A stretch of DNA of 64,000 nt from Hydrangea macrophylla (lineage: Eukaryota; Streptophyta; Magnoliopsida; Cornales; Hydrangeaceae): positions 53,360,850 to 53,424,849 of the forward strand of contig CM066991.1 of assembly GCA_033977485.1 (NCBI GenBank), read 5' to 3'. The notes under the pieces are model-generated. The model was not told where the DNA came from. It made no database searches and saw nothing but the letters and a program-made list of their open reading frames with translations. Shown here piece after piece: positions 11,377 through 20,599 of this stretch. How positions within the stretch are numbered: the stretch's first letter is position 1; every line of letters begins with the position of its first letter. Position numbers and translations under genes: made by a program.

Positions 11377-12889
11377 TTTGAACATGAAACCGATGGTTTC
11401 TTGTTCTTCGAGGGTTTGACTTGAGCCAAAGAATATCCTTGTTATTAATTCAATAATCATGTTGTTTCTGCCTGCATTTGCACTTGCATTGTTCTTTCAC
11501 CGCGACTGCTTGAGATCATTGCCTTGAAGATAGAGGGCCCTCTTTCCTCTATTTGTCAAGAGTTTTGGTAGCATGTAGTCACCGTTAGCCTTGTACCGCG
11601 TGCGGTATATAGAGCCCATGTGTGAACGGCACGCCCTCGGGGAGGCGGTCAACCACACCGTTGAGCTTGCTAATGGACCCTTTATGAGACTAAAACCCGG
11701 CCTTTGCATATAGTTTCTATAGAACCCTTCAAATAGGATCTTGATTATCATCTTTGATTAGGACAATGTGATGAATTATTTGCGCTTGCCCGTAAGGGAT
11801 TATGTGGATGATGAGGACGTGTATGCGAAGGCATCATCAAACCTTGTATGGTGGATTCCTCTAGGATAGTATGGTCTTTATCCGAACATCCAATCACTAT
11901 TCGAGGACAATTTTGAAAATTTTTGAAATTATAAGCACTTCTTTGAAAAACCCCAAGTCTTTCGAAAATTCCAAGAATATCCCTTTTGAAAATTTGCTTT
12001 GAGATTCACTTTCACAAAATCTTTCCAAAATTCTCCTTAGATTTTAGAGAATTTCAAAATTCCTATTTCCAGAAATCATGATCACACTTTGATGATTCAA
12101 TTTCAAATTCTCCTAGATTTTAGAGAATTTCAAAAAAAAAAAAAAAAAAATTTTACTTTGGTCTTCAAGAAATCATGATGATTCAATTTCAAAATCTTCC
12201 TCTCAGATCTTAGAATTTCAAAATTCCCACCTCAATTTTTAAGAATCATGATTTCTCACCACAAGCATTGATGGTTCAAAAATTCTTTTGAAAAATACAA
12301 ATCTCCCCATCTCTTTCAAAGATTTTCATGAAAAATTTCAATTTTGAAAACATGAACCATCAAGAATTTCAAAACTCAAAATCCTTGGATAATGATTGGA
12401 TTAGTAGGGTGATTAGCATACTCAAGGAATCTTATGTGCTTATGTGCTGATGTGCTAGGTCTAAGCTAGATTAAGGTGCATTGCATTTAGATTAGATTGC
12501 ATTTCATCTGCATTGCATGCACTACACGAGCATTGCATATACGACTCACGAGTGCGACGCCTCTAATATACTTTCAAAAGAAAAGATTTGTTTTCCTCAG
12601 AATTTTGAAAGCTTGAAAAGATTTCTTTTGATTTTAAGAAAAATATTTTTGAAAAAGGAAATGATTTTCCATTTATGATTTCCATCTTTGTAAATCCACC
12701 TTCTTATATCATTCTTTGAAAAATTCTTTTGCAATAAAGATACCTGATTATTTGAAAATCCCTAAATAAACCAGATAAGAAAAGATAGGACCGAAAAGTT
12801 GTACTCCTTTCTGGGTCAGAGCTCCGAACAGCCGTTTGATCAGATCAGGGTTAGAAGAAGGAACAGCCGAGTCGACTAGGGTTGAAGAT
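11377..12889 (+). other. Tat-A leader (no gene seen)
   Basis: About 1.5 kb of untranslated sequence. The first part is mixed composition. From about 11,900 it is AT-rich with degenerate repeats of TTTTAGAGAATTTCAAAAT and ATCATGATT motifs, and has a 19-base A run at 12132-12150. The corresponding leader of Tat-B (63213-64000, minus strand) keeps the same style of repeats. No open frame resembles the extra ORF1 of classical Ogre elements. Confidence 0.7.
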
Positions 12890-15800
12890 ATGACATACGA
12901 AGCGGATATGGAAGCCAGATTGGCCGCAATGCAAGCTGCCTTGGATCAGAGCAGGGAGCAGAATCGAGAACAACTTGCCACTATGATGAGAATGATTGAG
13001 CAGCTAACTAATCCACCACCACCACCTCCAGAGCATCATGAAGAAGAAGATTTTGGGGAGACAGTTCAACCAAAGGTTCAGCTAGATCAGGAAATTCAGG
13101 ACAAGTTGGCCAAGATCGACAAACTAGAGAGTGTGATCAGAAAGAGCAAAGGGGTGGATGAGTATTTGTTCGATGTTGAAGGGTTGTGTGACGCTCCAAA
13201 AACCAAACTCCCAGAGAAGTTTAAGATGCCGCATATTGAATTTTTCAATGGAACTGGAAATCCGAAGAGCTATCTGAGGCTTTATGTAGGAACTTTGCAG
13301 CCTATGGGCATTGAATCTGACCTCTTCGCTCTATTGTTTCCAAGAGTTTTGAGTGGAGCAGCACTTTCATGGTACTTGACGTTGGAACCAGCCATAACCA
13401 GAGATTGGGAGGCATTGGCCAAAGCTTTCGTGGCTCAATATTCATATAACCAGTTGTTTGATGTAACTGCAAGAGATCTAGAAACCACCCGACAAGAGTA
13501 TAGGGAATCCTTCGCAGGTTTCCTTACTCGTTGGAGAGCTAAAGCTGCTCAAATGACTAGCAGGCCAGCGGAAAAAGATCAGGTCCGAATGATCATCAAG
13601 AATCTACAGCCCGAATACTTGGAAAGGCTAGAATTTCAGTCCATTGTGAGTTTCGAACAGCTGTTTGATGTGGGAACTTTGATAGAAGATGCCATTAGAG
13701 ATGGAAAGATCAAGAAAGAAAGCACGAGCAATCGATACAGAAAGACAGAAAGGCCAGTCTATCATCAGTCTGCTGACGTCAACACACTATCTCCTCAGCC
13801 TTTTCAGAAAGAGCGTCGAAGTATGGCTAATGCAAGAGGAAGTCAAAATCAGAAACAGTCGAGAGAGAAAAGAGAATTTTCCGACTTGGGGATGCCACTA
13901 AGCACCGCACTTGAAAGAATGATAGAAAAAGGGTACTTGCAGAAATTGGAACCTAAACCAGAGCCAAATCCACTTCCACCGGGTTTCAAAACAGAGTTCT
14001 TTTGTGACTTTCATCAAGGCCGTGGACATAGCACAGATAGATGCTGGAGACTTCGCCATGAAATTGAAGACTTGATTGAAAAAGGGGTCATCTCCCCTCC
14101 TCCCTCTCAGCCAAATGTTCAGAAGAATCCTCTCCCTAATCATAAGGGGAACATGCCAAATGTTAACTTTGTAGAAGAAGGATCTCAGATTTATAACCCA
14201 AAGATCTACATCACATCCTCGAATCAACCAGCTATGGATGTTCAACTTCCGGAAGATGCTGCAATTTGCATCTTGAGGAATATGGAAGAGGAAGAATGGG
14301 TCGAAGAAGCACTGGCTTTTGAAGAAGAAATAGCCAACGGAAATCTTACGATTGAATGGTGGGATCCCAATGCCATCACCGACGACTCGATCTGGTATGA
14401 GGAAGAAAAGCCCATAGAAGCAGTCACCGAGAAACAAAGCACTGAGCCGATAGAAGAATTGCTAAAGCCTGTCGAGAACCTTGAAATCAAAGATGACGAT
14501 CTTATTGCAATGATGGAAGAAGAAGAAGATTGGTGGTATGATGATGAGGATGATTCCGTTAATAATACCATAATCCCCGATGATTCTGTTTGGAAAATCA
14601 CTGTTGGCACCGAAAAGTTAGCCAAAGAACTTGAGTCTATCTGGATCACCAATGAAGCAAACCACTTGACCCGTTCCGGACGTCATTTCAAGCCTCATGA
14701 GTTAGAAAATCGTAATGAGAAAGAAGTCGTCAAAACAAAAGAGGCTGGTAAAGGAGCCGTGAGCGAAGAAGAAGATGAAATCTTAAAGCAATTGAAGAAA
14801 ACACAAGCTTGGATCTCAGTATGGGGATTACTTATGACCTCTCACAAACACAGGCAGGCCATGCTCGATACTCTCAATCGTTTGGATGTTTCTGTCAATA
14901 CTACTCCCGAAGATCTAGTAAACATGATCTCTTCAAAGCCTTGTAAGCCTGTAATCACATTCACAGATGAAGATTTACCGCCGGAAGGAGCACACCACAA
15001 CAGAGCTCTCTACATCACTGTACATTGCCTGGGGAATAGAGTACCGGTCTGCTTGGTAGATAATGGGTCAGCCTTGAATGTATGTCCTCTCCAAACAGCT
15101 CTCAGAATGGGGTTGTCTATTTCAGAACTCTTGCCATCAACACAAACTGTGAGGGCCTATGATAACACCAAAAGGGCCATTGTGGGAATGATTAAGTTGA
15201 AAATTGAAGTCGGGCCATTAAACAAAGAAGCTGATTTCCAAGTGATTGATATTCCGGCTAGCTTTAATCTGCTATTGGGACGTCCGTGGTTACATGTGAA
15301 TGATGCAGTCGCCTCCACTCTCCACCAAAAAGTCAAGTTCATCTGGAAAGAGGATGTGGTAACAATCTTTGGGGATAGCTGGATCAAAGAAGAAGGGACA
15401 AGCCATGGTCCTGTGCTAGAAGTCCAAACACCGGAAGAAGAAAATGAATTAGGAGGATTCAACTTTGTGGGAATGATAAATGAAGGAGCTAAGAAAAAGA
15501 AATCCGTTTGGGATCGACTCAGCTATGAGAAGAAACTTCCTGATGCATCTGTCTGGGGCGAAGAAATCACTCCGATCAAGAAAAAGAAGCCGTTCATCAC
15601 CGGACGCGAATATAGAAAGATGTTCGAGAAGGGAAACCCGGTTGCCAAAGATCTACAAGAAGAAGTGGGACAGAATTGGATCCCTGAAGTCATGCCATTG
15701 TACTTTGACCAGTATGCCAATCCTAAAGTGGCTCATATGGTGCGGAAGATGAACTATTTTCCTGGAATGGGACTAGGTCGTCGTCAACAAGGAATAACTG

Positions 15801-18800
15801 AACCACCGAACTTCCACGAACAGAAAGATAAATCTGGGCTTGGGTATCAATTGACTGAAGAAGATAAGAAGAAGATGACAAAAGGAAAAGGGCCGATGGT
15901 TGTTTCTGGGCCAAGAATCCTGAATGGATACTTCGTGAAAGAAGGCGATGACTTTCCCTTCTGTGGGTTCCCTGAACCATGGTATGATCCGGCTACCAAG
16001 AACATTAAGCCTGGATTTGAGATTTTCTTCAAACATGAGTTCTCCGACTATGAGGATCCGTTCTTGTATACTCCGCCTATCAAGAAAGAAAGGAAGGACT
16101 GGGCTGAGCTGATGACAAGTGATGATTTGAACATGCTAATGGATGAAGAGCTGAACATGCTGATGGATGCCGAAGAAGCACTGGGAAATGTGAAAGAAAT
16201 CAAGCCAATAGAGGGAGCTCTGAACAATTGGGTGATAGAATCGGAAGTCAACAAATCCCCTCCCCCATTTCCCCGGAAGTCTGTAAAGGCCAATATGAGC
16301 CATGATGTTGAGTCTGCTTTTGCTTTTGATGTACCCAAAAATGTTAATGAAATGAACGAGGATTTTGCTTACTCTTCTGTGTCTGATGATCTTGATTTTG
16401 AAATTTCTGAGGATTTGCAAAGATTAATTGAAAATGAAAATGAATCTGCATGCAAGATTATTGAAGAAACTTTGCTAATAAACTTGGATAATGAAGATAA
16501 TCCACAAAATGTTTATATTGGCACCACGCTCACTTCACAAGAAAGCAATGAACTAATCAACTTATTAAAAGAATTTAAAGATGTTTTCGCTTGGTCCTAC
16601 CAAGATATGCCAGGCATCGATCCAGAGATTGTCCAACACCACATCCCTCTCTTTCCAAATTCAAAACCTGTTAAGCAAAAGTTGAGACGCATGAGACCCG
16701 AATGGACTTTGAAGATCAAAGAAGAAGTTGAGAAACAATTGAAAGCTGGATTCCTGATGGTAACCCAATATCCGGAATGGATAGCCAATATAGTTCCTGT
16801 GCCAAAGAAGGATGGAAGGATCCGTGTATGTGTTGACTTCAGAGATCTAAACAAGGCTAGTCCTAAGGATGATTTTCCGCTTCCACACATAGATGTTCTG
16901 GTAGATAGCACCGCGGGGCATGAGTTGTTATCATTCATGGATGGTTTCTCAGGGTACAATCAGATTTTAATGGCACCCGAAGACAGAGAAAAGACTACAT
17001 TCACAACTCACTGGGGGACGTATTGCTACCGAGTAATGCCATTTGGGTTAAAGAATGCCGGAGCGACCTATCAGAGAGCTGCTACTACTTTGTTACATGA
17101 CATGATCCATAAAGAGGTAGAAGTTTATGTGGATGATATGATTGTTAAGTCCAAAGAAAGAAGTGGGCATTTAACAGCACTCGCCAAGTTCTTTGAAAGA
17201 TTAAGGAAATACAGAATGAGATTGAATCCACAGAAGTGTACTTTTGGAGTTACCACCGGAAAGCTGCTGGGATTTCTCATCACACAGAGAGGAATTGAGG
17301 TTGACCCCACAAAGATCAAGGCTATTATGGATATGCCGCCTCCGACAAATGAAAAGGAAGTAAGAGGATTTCTGGGAAGAATCCAATTCATCAGCCGCTT
17401 CATATCTAAGCTCACTGCTACTTGCGATCCGCTTTTCAGCTTGTTGAGAAAAGGGAAGAAATTCGAATGGGACAATCAATGTCAAGAAGCTTTTGACAAG
17501 ATCAAGGCTTATTTATCAAACCCACCGGTTCTTTCACCCCCGAAATCAGGGAAGCCTTTGCTGTTGTACTTATCCGTGTCAGAGAATGCTATGGGATGCA
17601 TGTTAGCCCAAGAAGGAGATGAAGGGCGTACAGAGAAAGCCATTTACTACTTAAGTAAAAGGATGACTGGATACGAATTGAAGTATTCTCCGTTAGAAAA
17701 GACATGTTGGGCTTTGGTTTGGGCCACTCGTCGTCTGAGGCATTATATGTTGGCCTTCCCTGTTGTTTTAATCTCCCGAATGGATCCTTTGAAGTACCTA
17801 TTTGAAAAACCAACATTGACCGGAAGAATCTCCCGATGGACATTGATGCTATCTGAGTTTGACTTGATACATGCTACGAGTAAATCTGTTAAAGGAAGGG
17901 CTGTCGCAGAACATTTAGCAGAACATCCGATAAATCTGGAAAACGAAGGAGAGTTCATGTTCCCTGACGAAGGATTGATGGAATTAAAAGAAGATGTGTG
18001 GAAAATGTATTTTGATGGAGCTGCAAACCAGAAAGGATATGGAGTGGGGATCATCCTTGTATCCCCTGAAGGAGCACATACCCCGTTCTCTATTAAGCTG
18101 AAGTACACTTCCACCAACAACACTGCTGAGTATGAAGCTTGTATCTTGGGGCTAGAAGCCGCATTGACTTTGGAGGTAAGAAAACTTGATGTATTCGGGG
18201 ATTCCAATTTGATCATATCCCAAGTTCGAGGAGATTGGAAAGTCAAGGAAGAGAAGTTAAAACCCTATCATGAGTATCTTGATTCTTTACGAACTCGTTT
18301 CTTGCATATCACGTTCTTCTACCTGCCTCGAGAAGAAAATCAGCTAGCAGACTCTTTGGCTACTTTAGCGTCAATGATTGAGATTCCTGTGGGGATAAAG
18401 CTAACTCCTTTGATGATTGAACAAAGGGAAAAGCCGTCTTATGAGATGATTGGGGAAATAGAAGAAGCAGAAGAACTTCCATGGTACACCGACGTGTGGA
18501 ACTTCATTGAAAATGGGGAATATCCGGAAAGCGCCTCCGAGAAAGACAAGAGAGCCATAAGAAGATTCTCGGCTCAGTTCATGATTTGTGGTGGAAGTCT
18601 ATTGAAGAGATCTTACAATGGATTCAACTTGACATGTCTATATGGAAACAGTGCGAGAAAGATGATGGAGCAAATTCACGAAGGGGTGTGTGGTCCTCAT
18701 ATGAGTGGACACATGTTAGCTAAGAAGATCATCCGACAAGGATATTATTGGACTACTATGGACAAGGACTGCTATGAATATGTCAGAAAATGTCACAAAT

Positions 18801-19726
18801 GTCAGATCCATGCCAATATGAAGTATGTGCCGCCGTCACTGCTATACAACATGACTACCCCTTGGCCATTCTCAGTTTGGGGAATAGATGTTATTGGAGA
18901 AGTAACCCCGAAGGCGTCTAATGGGCATCAATACATCCTGGTAGCAATTGATTATTTCACAAAATGGGTGGAAGCAGAGTCTTATGCGACATTGAAGGCT
19001 AAAGATGTGGCCAGATTTATCAGAAGAAATATAATCTGCCGATACGGGGTCCCTCATGAGTTGATATCCGATCATGGCAGTCACTTCCAGAAAGAGGTTT
19101 TGGATCTACTAGAAGAATACAAGATCATGCACCACATGTCAGCGCCGTATAGGCCACAAACAAATGGGGCAGTTGAAGCAGCTAATAAGAATTTGAAGAC
19201 GATCCTAAGAAAGATGACTGATACATACCGAGATTGGCATGAGAAGTTACCGTATGCACTGTGGGGATACAGAACATCTATCCGAACATCTACAGGAGCC
19301 ACTCCTTATTCATTGGCTTACGGAATGGAAGCAGTACTCCCAGTTGAAATAGAACTACCATCTTTGAGAGTTGTGGCAGAATCCGAGATTCCAGAATTTG
19401 ATTGGCTAAGAGATAGATATGAGGAGCTAATGTTACTTGATGAGAAAAGGTTGGCCGCAATTGATCATGTGCATGTGTATCAGAGAAGAATAGCTCGAGC
19501 ATTCAACAAGAAGGTCCGTCCAAGAAAACTTGAGGAAGGCGACCTTGTGCTTAAAGCCTTAAAAGCACCCGTTTTCGATCCTAGAGGGAAATTCAAGCCA
19601 AATTGGGTTGGCCCATACGTCATCAAGAAGCTTCTCTCTGGAGGAGCGGCATACCTGATGGATCTAGATGGAGTTGAGTTCAATCAGCCAATCAACATTG
19701 ACCGTCTCAAGAGATACTATGCTTAA
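12890..19726 (+). CDS. gag-pol: Tat-A Gag-Pol polyprotein (2278 aa)
   Basis: Single open frame giving the structural and replication proteins of the element. In order: N-terminal coiled coil (2-45), capsid-like Gag (about 105-245), zinc knuckle of C-H-H-C form (C372, H375, H380, C385), acidic linker, aspartic protease (DNGSA, D724), G-patch-like segment (about 954-995), reverse transcriptase with YVDD (1413-1416), a first RNase H whose expected acidic motif reads LLYLSVSEN (about 1558-1566), a second, archaeal-type RNase H (D1709, E1747, D1771), and integrase with zinc finger (H1930, H1937, C1968, C1971) and catalytic D2000, D2061, E2096. I start at ATG 12890, conserved in Tat-B; the frame stays open upstream to a TTG at 12836. 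No frameshift or stop separates gag from pol, so their ratio must be set in another way. Likely processed by its own protease in cytoplasmic particles. Confidence 0.95.
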   Translation: MTYEADMEARLAAMQAALDQSREQNREQLATMMRMIEQLTNPPPPPPEHHEEEDFGETVQPKVQLDQEIQDKLAKIDKLESVIRKSKGVDEYLFDVEGLCDAPKTKLPEKFKMPHIEFFNGTGNPKSYLRLYVGTLQPMGIESDLFALLFPRVLSGAALSWYLTLEPAITRDWEALAKAFVAQYSYNQLFDVTARDLETTRQEYRESFAGFLTRWRAKAAQMTSRPAEKDQVRMIIKNLQPEYLERLEFQSIVSFEQLFDVGTLIEDAIRDGKIKKESTSNRYRKTERPVYHQSADVNTLSPQPFQKERRSMANARGSQNQKQSREKREFSDLGMPLSTALERMIEKGYLQKLEPKPEPNPLPPGFKTEFFCDFHQGRGHSTDRCWRLRHEIEDLIEKGVISPPPSQPNVQKNPLPNHKGNMPNVNFVEEGSQIYNPKIYITSSNQPAMDVQLPEDAAICILRNMEEEEWVEEALAFEEEIANGNLTIEWWDPNAITDDSIWYEEEKPIEAVTEKQSTEPIEELLKPVENLEIKDDDLIAMMEEEEDWWYDDEDDSVNNTIIPDDSVWKITVGTEKLAKELESIWITNEANHLTRSGRHFKPHELENRNEKEVVKTKEAGKGAVSEEEDEILKQLKKTQAWISVWGLLMTSHKHRQAMLDTLNRLDVSVNTTPEDLVNMISSKPCKPVITFTDEDLPPEGAHHNRALYITVHCLGNRVPVCLVDNGSALNVCPLQTALRMGLSISELLPSTQTVRAYDNTKRAIVGMIKLKIEVGPLNKEADFQVIDIPASFNLLLGRPWLHVNDAVASTLHQKVKFIWKEDVVTIFGDSWIKEEGTSHGPVLEVQTPEEENELGGFNFVGMINEGAKKKKSVWDRLSYEKKLPDASVWGEEITPIKKKKPFITGREYRKMFEKGNPVAKDLQEEVGQNWIPEVMPLYFDQYANPKVAHMVRKMNYFPGMGLGRRQQGITEPPNFHEQKDKSGLGYQLTEEDKKKMTKGKGPMVVSGPRILNGYFVKEGDDFPFCGFPEPWYDPATKNIKPGFEIFFKHEFSDYEDPFLYTPPIKKERKDWAELMTSDDLNMLMDEELNMLMDAEEALGNVKEIKPIEGALNNWVIESEVNKSPPPFPRKSVKANMSHDVESAFAFDVPKNVNEMNEDFAYSSVSDDLDFEISEDLQRLIENENESACKIIEETLLINLDNEDNPQNVYIGTTLTSQESNELINLLKEFKDVFAWSYQDMPGIDPEIVQHHIPLFPNSKPVKQKLRRMRPEWTLKIKEEVEKQLKAGFLMVTQYPEWIANIVPVPKKDGRIRVCVDFRDLNKASPKDDFPLPHIDVLVDSTAGHELLSFMDGFSGYNQILMAPEDREKTTFTTHWGTYCYRVMPFGLKNAGATYQRAATTLLHDMIHKEVEVYVDDMIVKSKERSGHLTALAKFFERLRKYRMRLNPQKCTFGVTTGKLLGFLITQRGIEVDPTKIKAIMDMPPPTNEKEVRGFLGRIQFISRFISKLTATCDPLFSLLRKGKKFEWDNQCQEAFDKIKAYLSNPPVLSPPKSGKPLLLYLSVSENAMGCMLAQEGDEGRTEKAIYYLSKRMTGYELKYSPLEKTCWALVWATRRLRHYMLAFPVVLISRMDPLKYLFEKPTLTGRISRWTLMLSEFDLIHATSKSVKGRAVAEHLAEHPINLENEGEFMFPDEGLMELKEDVWKMYFDGAANQKGYGVGIILVSPEGAHTPFSIKLKYTSTNNTAEYEACILGLEAALTLEVRKLDVFGDSNLIISQVRGDWKVKEEKLKPYHEYLDSLRTRFLHITFFYLPREENQLADSLATLASMIEIPVGIKLTPLMIEQREKPSYEMIGEIEEAEELPWYTDVWNFIENGEYPESASEKDKRAIRRFSAQFMICGGSLLKRSYNGFNLTCLYGNSARKMMEQIHEGVCGPHMSGHMLAKKIIRQGYYWTTMDKDCYEYVRKCHKCQIHANMKYVPPSLLYNMTTPWPFSVWGIDVIGEVTPKASNGHQYILVAIDYFTKWVEAESYATLKAKDVARFIRRNIICRYGVPHELISDHGSHFQKEVLDLLEEYKIMHHMSAPYRPQTNGAVEAANKNLKTILRKMTDTYRDWHEKLPYALWGYRTSIRTSTGATPYSLAYGMEAVLPVEIELPSLRVVAESEIPEFDWLRDRYEELMLLDEKRLAAIDHVHVYQRRIARAFNKKVRPRKLEEGDLVLKALKAPVFDPRGKFKPNWVGPYVIKKLLSGGAAYLMDLDGVEFNQPINIDRLKRYYA

Positions 19727-19775
19727 AAGCCTTTTCTTTCAAAACCTGTTCTTTCAAAACCTCCAGCATTCGAGG

Positions 19776-19949
19776 AACTACGCTTGACCTGATTCCCACT
19801 TGGGGATACGTAGGCAACCTACTCGGTTCGGTCACTGCTCCTGAAACACTCAGCCACATCTCAAATACCTTCTTTCAAGACTTAGCCGAACTACTTTGGA
19901 CCTGATTCCCACTTGGGGATAAGTAGGCGAGCTTCCCTGGTTCTCGGTC
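19776..19949 (+). repeat. Two copies of the GATTCC...GGATA hairpin motif after pol
   Basis: 19776-19833 and 19889-19949 share AACTAC, then GACCTGATTCCCACTTGGGG, then ATACGTAGGC or ATAAGTAGGC, and a closing CTCGGT/GGTTC part. TTCCC and GGGGA can pair around ACTT. A third, more diverged copy lies before the 3' LTR at 25226-25284. Tat-B keeps all three (about 53133-53300 and 40971-41037, minus strand). Function unknown. Confidence 0.7.
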
Positions 19950-19965
19950 CCTGAACCTTGCAAAC

Positions 19966-20085
19966 TAGGGGCAAACTTTCAAGTTTGCCCAAAGCCTCAA
20001 GATATCACTGCCACACTAGGGGCAAACTGCGTTTGCCCAAACTTCCATTTATCTCTATCAACTAGGGGCAAACTGTCGTTTGCCC
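19966..20085 (+). repeat. Three polypurine-tract-like hairpins
   Basis: GGGCAAAC pairs with GTTTGCCC three times: 19969-19976/19983-19990, 20020-20027/20031-20038 and 20066-20073/20078-20085, each preceded by CTAG. GGGGCAAACT is also the sequence that joins the true polypurine tract to the 3' LTR (25491-25500). The set is present in Tat-B (52998-53114, minus strand) with the pairing largely kept. After 20085 up to 20599 there is no clear gene; the antisense strand is T-rich and probably is the PMD 3' untranslated region. Confidence 0.75.
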
Positions 20086-20599
20086 ATACCTCGCTACCTG
20101 TCCTCTCTGGATCACTTGGCTATCAGAATTAAAGCACCTAAGTGAAAAATCTGGTAATTCTTGATATTAAGTTGAAAAGTTTTTTAGCAATCTAAAGATG
20201 TGAATCTAATGTCAAGACTGAAACATTATGTGGAAAATTTTCAAAAGCTTCAAGATTACATGCAAAGCCAACACAATATCCTGCTACAAGATAAAATCTC
20301 ATTTTCAAAACATGCAAATCCTTAGAAAATTCAAATATCCAAGTCAAAAGACATTGTCGAGAAAGAGGAATCGTCAGAAATTTCCTTTCCCTGTAAAATC
20401 GAGTCCTGTGTGTCAGTGTGCAAAGTGTCAATCAAATCAGTCTCGTGATAAGGGATGCAAAGCGAAACAGAAGGATAGCATAAAGCAGCATCAAACAAAG
20501 TCAAGAGTACAAGCCCATCAAGACAGAATACATCAACATCAGTCTCAGCACAGAAAGCAAGAAAAACAGAAAGATAGTCATGGGTGCATATGATCATCA

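Noticed and set aside
13898..14437. Reverse-strand frames inside the Tat-A gag-pol region
   Set aside because: They are shadows of the strong plus-strand coding frame and match no protein family.
20228..20593. Plus-strand 121-codon frame with a CQCAKCQ motif, partly matched in Tat-B (52687-52478)
   Set aside because: It lies where the antisense PMD 3' untranslated region is expected, is low in complexity, and the Tat-B frame is broken. Similarity is at DNA level and does not prove coding.
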